Shown here: in pieces, positions 1 through 9,105 of the stretch
How the letters are laid out: each line of letters opens with the position of its first letter
Position numbering within the stretch: position 1 is the first letter of the stretch
Assembly (NCBI GenBank): GCA_045592985.1
Contig: JAZNVU010000040.1
Span: 1 to 51,677, forward strand
Reading direction: 5' to 3'
Length of the DNA stretch: 51,677 nucleotides
Origin: UMGS172 sp045592985
GTDB lineage: Bacteria; Bacillota; Clostridia; Oscillospirales; Acutalibacteraceae
The notes under the pieces: generated by a model
What the model was told of the DNA's origin: nothing
The model's database searches: none
The model's input: only the letters and a program-made list of their open reading frames with translations
Program-made: the position numbers and the translations under genes

Positions 1-69
1 AGTCAAAAACTTACTTTTCTTACTTGTTTCTTTAAGTTCTCTTATGTAATCTTCAATGGTTTTTTCCAT
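1..69 (-). CDS. 5' end of an unidentified leftward gene (partial)
   Basis: Reading leftward from an ATG at 69, 23 codons stay open to the window edge (MEKTIEDYIRELKETSKKSK and three more). A GGAGTG ribosome-binding site lies at about 75-80, a good distance from this ATG. The charged, helical N-terminus with TIEDYIREL resembles the SAM-like N-terminal domain of tyrosine recombinases (XerC/XerD type), but 23 residues are too few to assign a family. The gene lies downstream of the tRNA terminator and probably has its own promoter. Confidence 0.45.
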   Translation of the reverse strand, partial: MEKTIEDYIRELKETSKKSKFLT

Positions 70-130
70 ATAATCACTCCAAAATATAAAACTTCAACAC
101 ATTATATTCTCTTATTGATTTTTAGTGAAG

Positions 131-177
131 AGTGAAAAAGTAAAATCGACAAGTCTCTGTCGAAACTTGTCGATTTT
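131..177 (-). terminator. Intrinsic terminator of the tRNA-His/tRNA-Gln unit
   Basis: A perfect 13-bp stem (142-154 with 165-177) is followed on the minus strand by a T-rich run from about 141 to 131. It abuts the CCA end of tRNA-Gln, so it fits a terminator for the leftward tRNA transcript. Confidence 0.8.
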
Positions 178-251
178 GGCTGGGGTGGCAGGATTCGAAC
201 CTACGAATGCAGCAGTCAAAGTGCTGTGTCTTACCGCTTGACGACACCCCA
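177..251 (-). tRNA. tRNA-Gln (anticodon UUG)
   Basis: The reverse complement folds as a full cloverleaf. The acceptor starts TGGGGTG and ends CACCCCA with an encoded CCA. The anticodon stem CAGCA/TGCTG encloses the loop CTTTGAC, giving anticodon TTG. The T-arm holds GGTTCGAATCC. It lies 31 bases downstream of tRNA-His on the same strand and shares its promoter and terminator. Confidence 0.95.
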
Positions 252-282
252 ATATTATGTTTATCATTATAAAAAAAGAAAG

Positions 283-360
<78 letters not shown>

Positions 361-395
361 ACATCTTTTGAATATGCCTTATCGGCACACCGATT

Positions 396-424
396 ATTAT
401 ATCCATCAAAGGTCGGTTTGTCAA
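396..424 (-). promoter_or_regulatory. Sigma-A promoter of the tRNA unit
   Basis: On the minus strand TTGACA (424-419) and TATAAT (401-396) are separated by exactly 17 bases, a perfect consensus. It lies about 35 bases upstream of tRNA-His. Confidence 0.88.
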
Positions 425-449
425 CAGTTTTTTATATTAAAATTCACAA

Positions 450-680
450 TTACTGTAATTTAAGGTCTTCAGGGTCAAAATCTTTGCCAAACGAACGGTT
501 GTCGGGTTGGCGTTTTAAAGGGTCATAACGGTATTTTTTACAACTGTCAAACGCTTCGACTATGCCGTTTTTCATACAAAAAAACTCTTTTCCGCCTGAA
601 ATCGGACGTGCCTCGGTACAATATTCGCAACGCATAGGCAGGTCTTTGTTAAAAAATTTATTGTTGTTCAAAACATCCAC
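450..680 (-). CDS. Small Cys-rich conserved protein, 76 aa
   Basis: The function is not recognised. The protein has a CEYC pair near residue 18, a single Cys in FFCMKNG and another in DSCKKYRYDP. Four spaced cysteines suggest a small zinc-binding fold. The tail is charged and acidic. The chosen ATG at 680 has GGGGGTGG directly upstream; an internal methionine (MRCEYC) at about residue 16 is an alternative start. It lies between the tRNA promoter and ylbJ and shows no clear operon partner. Similar four-Cys proteins of this length occur in Clostridia as hypothetical proteins. Confidence 0.7.
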   Translation of the reverse strand: MDVLNNNKFFNKDLPMRCEYCTEARPISGGKEFFCMKNGIVEAFDSCKKYRYDPLKRQPDNRSFGKDFDPEDLKLQ

Positions 681-731
681 CCCCGAAAACTCACTTTTAC
701 ATCTTTAATATACCATTTGTGCCGGTTATTT

Positions 732-1811
732 TCAAGTGTTATGTTTATGAGTTTTTGAGGTCGATGCAACAAGAGTAACCGCCATAAGCAGCAGGGCTGC
801 CGTAAACAACGGGTCGAATTTGCCCCCCGACCAGCCTACCGACGGTTGCGTTAATATGTTGGAAACAAGATTTGTTCTGGGACATATCTTCTCAAAAACC
901 AATACGTATAAAGCCGAAAGACCGCCGCCTATAATTCTCCACAGGGTTATTTTCAGAATTGAAGGTTTGATATTTTCGGCCGATGATACCACCTGCAAAA
1001 TGACCGAAATTCCGCCAAAACTTATAAGAAAACCGCAAAGTGGAAGGTCTTTTCGCGAAAGCAGACCGACACCGTTGGTTACCTCAAGCAGGGAGGTTAT
1101 GACTGTTTTGAGCGAGTGCGGAAGAGCAAGCGCTGATAAAACTGCGCCGAGTCCCGAAAAAAACACGATAAAAGCCGTGATACCAAGCATGGTGGAAGAG
1201 GCTTTTGAGACCGAGGAGACAAAAACATCCGACAACGGCGGGTGTGAGGATACTTTGGTTGCAAGTGAAGATTTGTCATATTTTTTCAAACATGGTACCG
1301 AGAATATCAGAAGTGTAAAAGAAGACAGAACCGAGGCTAAAAACAGTCTGATACCGTCTGACTCGGACCTCAACATACCTGCACCCACCGTGTTTATTAA
1401 AAAAGCAGGTCCTGCGTTTGTGCAAAACCTGAGCATTATGTTGGCTTTCTGTTTGGTTATGCGTTCTCTTTTATACAGGTCGTCGATTAGCCTAGCTCCG
1501 ACGGGATACCCCGAGACAAAAGATAAAATTAAAACCGCAAACTGTTCGCCGTCAAGCCCAAAAACGCGTGAAGACAACGGAGATATAAACCTTCCCAAAG
1601 CCAAAACGCATCCCGACGAAAACAGAAAAAGCGACAAAGCCGTGAACAGAAAAAGCGACGGAACAACGGTGTTAAATGACAGCGAAAGACCTTTTATTAC
1701 ACCGTTTGCGGCAGGCTCGCTAAACAAAATAAGCAAAACACCTGCCGTAACCGTCAACGAAAAAAGCAAAACGGTTTTGAATTTTAATGTTATTCCTGAC
1801 AACCTCATCAC
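732..1811 (-). CDS. ylbJ: Sporulation integral membrane protein YlbJ
   Basis: This 359-residue polytopic membrane protein has about eight to ten hydrophobic segments and the nucleoside-recognition (Gate) style repeats of the YlbJ family. Examples are SFVSGYPVGARLIDDLY near residue 100 followed by CTNAGPAFLINTVG, and CGFLISFGGISVILQVVS in the C-terminal half. In Bacillus, YlbJ is made in the mother cell under sigma-E and is needed for spore cortex formation and heat resistance. It starts at ATG 1811 (a second ATG follows at once) and diverges from the yqfC operon, which also belongs to the mother-cell sporulation programme. A long open frame on the opposite strand is a shadow of this gene. Confidence 0.85.
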   Translation of the reverse strand: MMRLSGITLKFKTVLLFSLTVTAGVLLILFSEPAANGVIKGLSLSFNTVVPSLFLFTALSLFLFSSGCVLALGRFISPLSSRVFGLDGEQFAVLILSFVSGYPVGARLIDDLYKRERITKQKANIMLRFCTNAGPAFLINTVGAGMLRSESDGIRLFLASVLSSFTLLIFSVPCLKKYDKSSLATKVSSHPPLSDVFVSSVSKASSTMLGITAFIVFFSGLGAVLSALALPHSLKTVITSLLEVTNGVGLLSRKDLPLCGFLISFGGISVILQVVSSAENIKPSILKITLWRIIGGGLSALYVLVFEKICPRTNLVSNILTQPSVGWSGGKFDPLFTAALLLMAVTLVASTSKTHKHNT

Positions 1812-1901
1812 CTATAAATAATATGCGGTTTTAAGAGATGAAATGTCGGTAATTTGAGGCAAAAATGCGGCATATAAATCAGTATTAACGGGGGCGACGT
1901 G

Positions 1902-2189
1902 ATGGGCAAAAAAATTAAAACCGACCTAAAGAAAAAACGCGAAAAAATCAAACTGTTTGAGGGATTACCAACCGCCATGAAAGGGCCGATAACAGAACTT
2001 TATACCAACCGGGAGGCGGCGGTTGACGGTTGTAAAGGTGTGGTGGAATACCACGAAAATCTGATAAAACTTAGGGTCGATGGCGGAATGCTCATTTTTT
2101 CGGGTCAAGACCTTCTGATAGAAGAATTGAATGAAGGTTCGGCGAGAATTGTGGGAAAGATATTGTCGGTTCAAACCGACATAAAATGA
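1902..2189 (+). CDS. yqfC: Sporulation protein YqfC (YabP/YqfC family)
   Basis: This protein of about 95 residues has a basic N-terminus (KKIKTDLKKKREK) followed by the short beta-rich YabP/YqfC domain, with NLIKLRVDGGMLIFSGQDL in the middle. In Bacillus yqfC is a sigma-E gene of unknown biochemical role placed just before yqfD, as here. Translation can begin at GTG 1899 or ATG 1902; the ATG is better spaced from the G-rich stretch at 1890-1894. It opens the operon yqfC-yqfD-phoH-ybeY-era-recO-mutS2. Confidence 0.85.
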   Translation: MGKKIKTDLKKKREKIKLFEGLPTAMKGPITELYTNREAAVDGCKGVVEYHENLIKLRVDGGMLIFSGQDLLIEELNEGSARIVGKILSVQTDIK

Positions 2190-2207
2190 CAAACGGTGGG
2201 TGGCTTT

Positions 2208-3380
2208 ATGCTGATTTTGTGGATAAGATATCTTTTGGGTTACGTAAATTTTCGGGTTAAGGGCGAGTTCCCCGAACGGCTTTTAAACCAACTGAGTCTG
2301 AACGGTGTAAGCGTGTGGAACATGAGACGCCAAGGAGAAGTGATAACCGCTTCGATGAAGGCGAAAGACTACCGCAATATTTTGCGTTACAGAAAGCACA
2401 ATCGCTGTTTTACTGCGGTTTTAGAGCGAAAGGGTTTGCCTTTTTTACTGCGTAGATACCGCTTGCGATTCGGCTTGGCGCTGGGGTTTGGAGCATATAT
2501 TTTTCTGCTTTTGTTTTTGTCGAAATTTGTCTGGAACATAGAAATTGTTGGAAACGAGCGCATACCCACCGAACAAATTTCGTCTGCTCTTTATGAATTG
2601 GGTGTTACTGAGGGAGTTGCCGTTGCTTCTATCGACCAACGCACATTACCGTCACAGTTGGAACTCAAAGTAGACGGCATTTCGTGGGCATCGGTCAACA
2701 TCGAAGGCGTAAAGGTTACCGTTAATGTGTCGGAATCAATCGAAACCGAGCGTTATGATAATTCTCCCTGCAACCTTATAGCCTCGCGCGACGGAGTTAT
2801 AACCTCATTAAAAGTAAAAAGCGGTGTTACCGCCGTAAAAATAGGGCAAACGGTCAGCAAAGGTGATTTACTGGTTTCGGGGGTTACCGAATATAAGGAC
2901 GGAAGCACACAGGTAGGAGTTTCGTCGGGGGAAATAATAGCCAAAACCGAACGGGTTTTAAGTGTTACGGTGCCTTTTTCCGAAACTAAAACAGTGGACA
3001 GCGGCGAGGTTACAAAAAGGAGGGTGCTTAGTTTTTTTGGACTAAATGTACCGCTTTATCTCGGTAGCGTAAGAGGGGATTATCGACTTGAAAGGGAAGT
3101 CAGCCGATATGAAAAAAACGGCATGTATCTGCCGATTTATATAACCGAAGCCTCGTTTTTTTCGCAGGTGTCAAACACTGTTTACTTGACTGTTTCAGAG
3201 GCAGAATTTAAGGCAGAAGAACAGTTGCGACAGTTGGAAGAGACCGAACTTTCGGGTGCTGAAATTGTGTCGAAAAAATGCCGTTTTGAGCAGACCGAAA
3301 CAGGTGTTGTGCTGACTGCAGAATATATTTGCCGAGAAAATATTGCAGAAAAGGATTTGTTGTTGATTTGTGCAGATTAA
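2208..3380 (+). CDS. yqfD: Sporulation protein YqfD
   Basis: The product has about 390 residues. A cytoplasmic N-terminal part is followed by one membrane segment near residues 85-105 (LGFGAYIFLLLFLSKFVWNI), then a large domain with a POTRA-like start (NIEIVGNERIPTEQISSAL). This is the usual YqfD architecture; in Bacillus the gene is sigma-E controlled and affects sporulation. ATG 2208 is preferred because GGTGGGTGG sits just upstream; an in-frame GTG at 2196 overlaps that site. It follows yqfC by 18 bases. Confidence 0.87.
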   Translation: MLILWIRYLLGYVNFRVKGEFPERLLNQLSLNGVSVWNMRRQGEVITASMKAKDYRNILRYRKHNRCFTAVLERKGLPFLLRRYRLRFGLALGFGAYIFLLLFLSKFVWNIEIVGNERIPTEQISSALYELGVTEGVAVASIDQRTLPSQLELKVDGISWASVNIEGVKVTVNVSESIETERYDNSPCNLIASRDGVITSLKVKSGVTAVKIGQTVSKGDLLVSGVTEYKDGSTQVGVSSGEIIAKTERVLSVTVPFSETKTVDSGEVTKRRVLSFFGLNVPLYLGSVRGDYRLEREVSRYEKNGMYLPIYITEASFFSQVSNTVYLTVSEAEFKAEEQLRQLEETELSGAEIVSKKCRFEQTETGVVLTAEYICRENIAEKDLLLICAD

Positions 3381-3431
3381 TAAGATATAATAATAGAGTG
3401 TAAGTATATCTGTTGATAGGAGCGACATCAG

Positions 3432-4421
3432 TTGGCAGAACAGACGGTTAACATCGAACGCATGGAGCAGGTTGCGCTGTTGTTCGGGAATTTGGATGAA
3501 AACATAAAAATCATCGAAAAAGAGTTTTCGGTGACGGTGGTTTTCCGTTCGGGCGAGATTAGAATTTCGGGCGATGCGGAAAATGTCGATAGAGCAGTCA
3601 GAACAGTAAACTCGTTGCTGTTGCTCATAAACAAGGGCGAAATGCCGACCGAACAAAGCATACGTTACTGCATGTCACTTGCGGTTGACGGTGATGATAG
3701 CAGTATTCAGAAACTGACCGACAGCGACTGCATTTGCATAACCTCTAAGGGCAAACCCATTAAACCCAAGACCATAGGTCAAAAAAAGTATGTCGAGGCA
3801 ATAAAAAACAACACCGTAACTATCGGTGTGGGTCCTGCCGGTACGGGTAAAACCTATCTTGCAGTTGCCATGGCGGTCGCGGCTTTCAGAGAAAAGCAGA
3901 TAAACCGCATAATTTTAACCCGTCCTGCCGTTGAAGCCGGTGAAAAGTTGGGCTTTTTGCCGGGTGACTTACAGCAAAAGGTCGACCCGTATTTGAGACC
4001 GCTTTATGATGCGCTTTTTGATATGCTGGGCGCCGAAAACTTCCAAAAATGCCAAGAACGGGGCGACATTGAAGTAGCACCGCTTGCCTACATGCGAGGA
4101 AGAACGCTGGACGACAGTTTTATTATTCTCGACGAGGCACAGAACACCACCTCGGAACAGATGAAAATGTTTTTGACCCGATTAGGGTTTAACTCAAAGG
4201 CTGTTGTAACGGGTGATATCACGCAGATTGACCTGCCTGACGGTAAAAAATCGGGTCTTAAAGAAGTGCTTAACATTTTGAACGGAATAGACGATATTGC
4301 GATTTCAAAGTTTTCCGAGCGCGACGTTGTACGTCACCGCTTGGTACAGCAGATTATAAAGGCATATGAAAAATATGAGGAAAAAAGAAAGGAGCCGTCA
4401 AATTGGACAAGACCAAAGTAA
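3432..4421 (+). CDS. phoH: PhoH-family ATPase/ribonuclease-like protein
   Basis: This is a 329-residue PhoH-like protein. An N-terminal KH-like region (EFSVTVVFRSGEIRISG) precedes a P-loop ATPase with Walker A GPAGTGKTYLA near residue 136 and Walker B FIILDEAQN near residue 235. PhoH proteins are cytoplasmic ATPases linked to RNA metabolism and commonly sit next to ybeY. The start is TTG 3432 with AGGAGCG upstream. The last 19 bases overlap ybeY, suggesting translational coupling. pgpH (yqfF), which lies between phoH and ybeY in Bacillus, is absent. Confidence 0.92.
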   Translation: MAEQTVNIERMEQVALLFGNLDENIKIIEKEFSVTVVFRSGEIRISGDAENVDRAVRTVNSLLLLINKGEMPTEQSIRYCMSLAVDGDDSSIQKLTDSDCICITSKGKPIKPKTIGQKKYVEAIKNNTVTIGVGPAGTGKTYLAVAMAVAAFREKQINRIILTRPAVEAGEKLGFLPGDLQQKVDPYLRPLYDALFDMLGAENFQKCQERGDIEVAPLAYMRGRTLDDSFIILDEAQNTTSEQMKMFLTRLGFNSKAVVTGDITQIDLPDGKKSGLKEVLNILNGIDDIAISKFSERDVVRHRLVQQIIKAYEKYEEKRKEPSNWTRPK

Positions 4422-4891
4422 TGATAACCAATAAACAAAAGGTGGTTAAAATCCCTACGGGAATCAGAATGATTGTTCGCAGGGCTTGTCTTGCGGTGCT
4501 TAAACTTGAAGATTTTGAGTCGCCTGCCGAGATAAGTGTCACCTTCGTTGACAATGACGAGATAAAGGTGCTTAACCGCGATTTTCGTAATATCGATAGG
4601 TCGACCGACGTTTTGTCGTTTCCGTTGGGTGAAGACGGAATGTATGACGAAAACCCCGAAACGGGTGCAAAACTTTTGGGCGATATCGTAATCTCGCTCG
4701 AAACAGCCGAAGCACAGGCACAAGAATACGGTCATTCGTTCCAGCGCGAGGTGGCTTTTTTGACGGTTCACTCCATGCTCCATCTTTTGGGTTATGACCA
4801 TGTAGACGGCGGAATGGAAGCCGAAATAATGAGAGAAAAGGAAGAGGAAGTACTTCTCAACATGGGTCTTACCCGAGAAGTTACGTTTTGA
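4403..4891 (+). CDS. ybeY: rRNA maturation endoribonuclease YbeY
   Basis: This 162-residue UPF0054 metalloprotein carries the zinc signature HSMLHLLGYDH near residues 116-126. It acts in 16S rRNA 3'-end maturation and ribosome quality control. The start is TTG 4403, set by AAAGGAG eight bases upstream inside the end of phoH; no ATG exists near the conserved N-terminus. Era follows after three bases, so the two ribosome-maturation genes are tightly coupled. Confidence 0.93.
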   Translation: MDKTKVMITNKQKVVKIPTGIRMIVRRACLAVLKLEDFESPAEISVTFVDNDEIKVLNRDFRNIDRSTDVLSFPLGEDGMYDENPETGAKLLGDIVISLETAEAQAQEYGHSFQREVAFLTVHSMLHLLGYDHVDGGMEAEIMREKEEEVLLNMGLTREVTF

Positions 4892-4894
4892 TTT

Positions 4895-5830
4895 ATGAAA
4901 ACAGAAGTGCAAAAATCGGCTTTTATTGCCGTAGTCGGAAGACCGAATGTGGGAAAATCGTCTTTGCTCAACCGCATTGTAGGTCAAAAAATCGCCATAG
5001 TGTCGGACAAACCTCAGACCACTCGCACAAGAATAATGGGTGTTAAAACTTTTGGTGCCGAGCAACTTGTCTACATAGACACGCCCGGTTTCCACAAACC
5101 CAAAAACCGCTTGGGCGAGAAAATGATGCAGTCGGTATCGACCGGTCTTTCGGGTGTCGATGCCGTAACGTTGGTGGTCGAGGCGGTGCCTAAATTCAAA
5201 CTCAACCCCGAAGACATGCCCAAGGCAGAGTTGGCATTGCTCGAAGAAATCAAAAACCGCAGGTTAAAGACCATACTTGCCGTCAACAAAACCGACCTGC
5301 TTAAAGATAAAACCGACCTTTTAGAGGTTATCAGTGCCTATACTTCGCTTTACGATTTTGAGGCGGTCATACCCGTTAGTGCCGAAACAGGCGACGGTGT
5401 CGACGAACTTATTAAAGAACAACAAAAGTTCACCAAAGAAGCACCTCATTTTTTTGACGATGACCAGGCAACCGACCAGGCAGACAGCGTTATGGTCACC
5501 GAACTTATCCGTGAAAAAATACTTCGTTTACTCGATAAAGAGATACCTCACGGCATTGCCGTAGGACTTGAAAGATTTTTTGAGCGCGATACTGTATCGG
5601 GCGAGCCGATTATTGAAATCGATGCCGTTATTTACTGCGAAAAGGACTCGCACAAGGGCATTATTATCGGCAAAGGCGGTGCAATGCTCAAAAAAATCGG
5701 CAGTATGGCACGTGCCGACGCCGAGGAGTTTTTCGGTTGCAAATGCAACGTAAAACTTTGGGTAAAGGTTAAGGAAGACTGGCGCAACCGCGAGGGTCTT
5801 ATTCACTCTTTCGGACTTGATGCAAAATAA
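4895..5830 (+). CDS. era: GTPase Era
   Basis: This 311-residue protein has the GTPase motifs G1 GRPNVGKS (residues 15-22), switch region KPQTTRTRIMG, G3 DTPGF, and G4 NKTD near residue 133. A C-terminal KH domain follows, with GIIIGKGGAMLKKIG near residue 255. Era binds the 3' end of 16S rRNA during 30S assembly. Length is normal for the family. The start is ATG 4895, three bases after the ybeY stop. Confidence 0.96.
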   Translation: MKTEVQKSAFIAVVGRPNVGKSSLLNRIVGQKIAIVSDKPQTTRTRIMGVKTFGAEQLVYIDTPGFHKPKNRLGEKMMQSVSTGLSGVDAVTLVVEAVPKFKLNPEDMPKAELALLEEIKNRRLKTILAVNKTDLLKDKTDLLEVISAYTSLYDFEAVIPVSAETGDGVDELIKEQQKFTKEAPHFFDDDQATDQADSVMVTELIREKILRLLDKEIPHGIAVGLERFFERDTVSGEPIIEIDAVIYCEKDSHKGIIIGKGGAMLKKIGSMARADAEEFFGCKCNVKLWVKVKEDWRNREGLIHSFGLDAK

Positions 5831-5868
5831 TTGAAATTTTAGGATTTTAACAAAAAGGAGCGACCGGC

Positions 5869-6630
5869 GTGAAGTTCACCACCGACGGACTGATAATAAA
5901 AACATACGATGTTGGCGAAAATGACCGATCGGTAGTCGTTCTCACGCGTGACCGAGGTATTGTGGGCGCTTTTGTCAGCGGTGCCAGAAAGGTCGGCTCC
6001 AAAAACGCGGCAGGAACGGCGTTGCTTACCTTTTCAAGCCTCACTTTTACTCAAAAGGGTGAAACCAACCGAATAACCGAGTCGGAGAGCATTCGCACCT
6101 TTTTCGACCTTAGAACCGACATTGAAAAATACGCGCTTGCCGAGTACATCTGCGAGTTGTGCACAGCACTCATACCCTATGGTGTAGAAGATGAGGACTA
6201 TTTAAGGCTGGCACTTAATTCTCTGCATTTTTTGTCAAACGGCAGCCGCGATGTTTATTTTGTAAAAGCGGTTACCGAATTGAGGCTTATGGTAATAGCC
6301 GGTTTCATGCCCGACCTTATAGGGTGCAGGGAATGTGGAAGTGACCAAGATTTTCCGCTTTTTCTCGATATTGAGGGCGGTGATACGGTCTGCGCAAAAT
6401 GTAAAGCAAAAGCCCCGCAAAAAGGTGTTTTTTTGGAACTTGACCGTACAACTCTTGCGGCAGCAAGGCACATTACTTATGCCGAATTTCAAAAATTGTA
6501 TTCGTTTGCTCTGCCGAAAGAACACGCAAAATATTTAAGTACTCTGACCGAGCGATATCTTTTATCCCAGACCGACCGAAAATTTAAAACATTGGATTTT
6601 TTCCATTCTATAGAAAGTTTTAATGTATGA
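5869..6630 (+). CDS. recO: DNA repair protein RecO
   Basis: This 253-residue protein has the RecO layout. The N-terminal OB fold begins TDGLIIKTYDVGENDR; a helical domain follows with a four-cysteine zinc site (CRECGSDQD near residue 153 and CAKCK about 20 residues later). RecO loads RecA onto SSB-coated single strands together with RecR. The start is GTG 5869 behind AAAGGAGCG. Its stop overlaps the mutS2 start in an ATGA arrangement. Confidence 0.93.
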   Translation: MKFTTDGLIIKTYDVGENDRSVVVLTRDRGIVGAFVSGARKVGSKNAAGTALLTFSSLTFTQKGETNRITESESIRTFFDLRTDIEKYALAEYICELCTALIPYGVEDEDYLRLALNSLHFLSNGSRDVYFVKAVTELRLMVIAGFMPDLIGCRECGSDQDFPLFLDIEGGDTVCAKCKAKAPQKGVFLELDRTTLAAARHITYAEFQKLYSFALPKEHAKYLSTLTERYLLSQTDRKFKTLDFFHSIESFNV

Positions 6631-9005
6631 TGGAACAGTTTATTCAACACACCGACACGCTTGAACTTGATAAGGTTTTAAAAATGCTGGCGTCGAGAGC
6701 GTCCTTAGAGGATGCCAAGACGGCGGCTTTGGAACTTTGTCCCGAAACCGACATAAGAAAGGTAAAAGAATTACTAAGTCAGACCGATGATGCGTATAGG
6801 CTGACGGCAAGTTTTGGTTCGCCGTCATTTGGTAATGCAAGGGATATGTCGAATGCTTTGGCAAGGGCTGAGGCAGGAGGAGTTTTATCCATGACCGAAC
6901 TTTTGGAGATAGGCGAGGTACTTCGCAGTATCTCGGCACTTTGTTCGTGGAAAAACCATTGCGAAAACACTCCGTCTGAGCATATCGACTTTCTTTTTGC
7001 TGTACTTGTGCAAAACAAGTATTTTGAGGACAGGATTTTTTCATCTATCCGTTCAGAAGACGAAATGGACGACAACGCATCACAGGAGTTACGCAATATC
7101 CGTCGAAAAATACGTTCGTCGGAACTCAATGTGCGTGACCGGCTTGAAAAAATGGTGCGCTCGCAGTATTCAAAATTTTTGCAGGACGCAATTATCACCC
7201 AGCGTGACGGACGTTTTTGTATACCTGTAAGGCTGGAACACCGTTCGGAAGTTCCGGGTCTTTTGCACGATACCTCTTCGTCGGGTGCAACGTTGTTTAT
7301 CGAACCTATGGCGATAGTCGAAATTAACAACGAGATAAAATCCCTGCAGGTTAAGGAAAAGGAAGAAATCGACCGTATTTTGGCAGAACTGTCGGGCGAG
7401 GCGGCGGGTTTTGCACCCAATATTCGCACTTCGTTTGAGGCAATGAAGCAACTTTCGCTCATTTTTGCCAAGGCGTCTTTGGCTTTTGACATGAAAGCAA
7501 GCATGCCAAACGTCAACGATGAGGGTAAAATATATATTAAAAATGCACGCCATCCGTTGCTCGACCGCAAAAAGGTGGTGCCGGTAACCATTCCGCTGGG
7601 TGAGGAGTATGACACGCTTATTATCACGGGTCCCAACACCGGCGGTAAAACGGTAACCATAAAAACCGTTGGATTGCTGACGCTCATGGCAATGTGCGGA
7701 ATGATGTTGCCTGTGTCGGATGGTAGCGAAATTTCGGTTTTTAACAATATTCTTGCCGATATCGGTGACGAACAAAGCATTGAGCAGTCGTTATCGACCT
7801 TCTCGGCTCACATGACCAAAATTATTTCAATCTTGAAAAAAGCCGACGACCGTTCTTTGGTGCTTATCGACGAACTCGGAGCAGGTACCGACCCTGTAGA
7901 AGGTGCCGCGCTTGCTACCTCAATTTTAATGAAACTTCGTGAAAAGGGTGCCAAAATCGGCGCCACCACCCACTATGCCGAACTTAAATCTTTCGCACTC
8001 GAAACGGCTGGTGTTTGCAACGCAAGTTGCGAGTTTGACGTGGCCACGCTCAGACCCACATATAAACTTATTGTGGGTATGCCGGGTCGTTCCAACGCTT
8101 TTGCCATTTCCGAAAGATTGGGACTTTCGAAAGATATAGTAGAAAAAGCAAAAACACTTGTAACCGAGGAAAGTGCAAGGTTTGAAAAGGTTGTCGCCGT
8201 ACTCGAAAAGAGGGTAAAGGAAGCCGAGGCTGATAGGGCAGAGGCGGTAAGGCTAAAGTCCGAAATGCTTGCGTTAAAACGTGAGGAAGACCGCAAAAAC
8301 GAGGAGTTTTTGGCTCGTCAGGAAAAAATGATGGAAACCGCGCGTGAAAGAGCCGCGCAGTTGGTCGACCGCGCAAGTGCCGAAGCCGAAAGGATGCTCA
8401 GCGAACTCGAAGCGGTTAAAAAAAGCCGCGACAGTGACGAAGAACGTATCCGCAAAGCCCGTGCCGCCATAAAAAGCGGTGTGGGTAAAATGCGCGATGC
8501 CGCCGACCCGATAGATGGCACAAACGACGGATATACGCTGCCCCGACCGCTTAAAAAAGGCGATAGGGTAATGCTTTTTGATATAAAGAAAGAAGCACAG
8601 GTATTAGAGGACCAATCGGGTGACGAGGTGCTTATTCTTGCGGGAATTATCAAGACCAAGGTGGCGGTTTCCAACCTTCGTCTCATTGATGCGTCTAAAG
8701 GTAAGGTTGCCAAAACCCGCACCGTCAAACAGTCTAAAACCATCGACAGTAACGTGCGTACTGCCCAGTCTGAAATTGATATAAGGGGCATGACAGGTGA
8801 CGAGGCGGCGCTTGAACTCGACCGTTTTATCGACAATTCGGTCATGGGGGGCTTGGGTACGGTGTGGATAATCCACGGCAAAGGCACCGGCGCACTTAAA
8901 AAGGCCGTGCGTGAGTACCTTAAAACCAACGTAAGCGTTTCGGCATTCCGACCCGGAGCCTATGGCGAGGGTGAGGACGGCGTGACGGTAGTTTCTCTAA
9001 AGTGA
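6627..9005 (+). CDS. mutS2: Endonuclease MutS2 / ribosome-rescue ATPase
   Basis: This 792-residue protein has a MutS core and clamp, then a P-loop ATPase with Walker A GPNTGGKT near residue 335 and Walker B LVLIDELGAGTDP near residue 410. A coiled-coil region spans about residues 520-640. The C-terminal Smr domain starts near residue 715, with DIRG and WIIHGKGTGALK. It lacks the MutS mismatch-recognition domain. MutS2 suppresses recombination and, in Bacillus, splits collided ribosomes. It overlaps the end of recO and closes the operon. Confidence 0.95.
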   Translation: MMEQFIQHTDTLELDKVLKMLASRASLEDAKTAALELCPETDIRKVKELLSQTDDAYRLTASFGSPSFGNARDMSNALARAEAGGVLSMTELLEIGEVLRSISALCSWKNHCENTPSEHIDFLFAVLVQNKYFEDRIFSSIRSEDEMDDNASQELRNIRRKIRSSELNVRDRLEKMVRSQYSKFLQDAIITQRDGRFCIPVRLEHRSEVPGLLHDTSSSGATLFIEPMAIVEINNEIKSLQVKEKEEIDRILAELSGEAAGFAPNIRTSFEAMKQLSLIFAKASLAFDMKASMPNVNDEGKIYIKNARHPLLDRKKVVPVTIPLGEEYDTLIITGPNTGGKTVTIKTVGLLTLMAMCGMMLPVSDGSEISVFNNILADIGDEQSIEQSLSTFSAHMTKIISILKKADDRSLVLIDELGAGTDPVEGAALATSILMKLREKGAKIGATTHYAELKSFALETAGVCNASCEFDVATLRPTYKLIVGMPGRSNAFAISERLGLSKDIVEKAKTLVTEESARFEKVVAVLEKRVKEAEADRAEAVRLKSEMLALKREEDRKNEEFLARQEKMMETARERAAQLVDRASAEAERMLSELEAVKKSRDSDEERIRKARAAIKSGVGKMRDAADPIDGTNDGYTLPRPLKKGDRVMLFDIKKEAQVLEDQSGDEVLILAGIIKTKVAVSNLRLIDASKGKVAKTRTVKQSKTIDSNVRTAQSEIDIRGMTGDEAALELDRFIDNSVMGGLGTVWIIHGKGTGALKKAVREYLKTNVSVSAFRPGAYGEGEDGVTVVSLK

Positions 9006-9007
9006 TA

Positions 9008-9036
9008 TTGACAAGTTGGGGTTTGACAGGTATAAT
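9008..9036 (+). promoter_or_regulatory. Sigma-A promoter of the ABC exporter genes
   Basis: TTGACA at 9008-9013 and TATAAT at 9031-9036 are separated by 17 bases. The -35 overlaps the region just after the mutS2 stop, and the start codon of the permease gene lies 70 bases downstream. Confidence 0.85.
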
Positions 9037-9105
9037 AATTTTGTATAGGTCTATTCATATGTATTATCTAAACAGTTGTCCAAAAGGCAATAGGAGGCTG
9101 TTATT

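Noticed and set aside
820..1821. 333-codon plus-strand open frame
   Set aside because: It lies entirely antisense to ylbJ, which has clear family motifs and membrane helices; no ribosome-binding site or recognisable domain.
6779..7780. 333-codon minus-strand open frame
   Set aside because: Antisense shadow of mutS2, whose Walker and Smr motifs are intact; Ser-rich low-information sequence.
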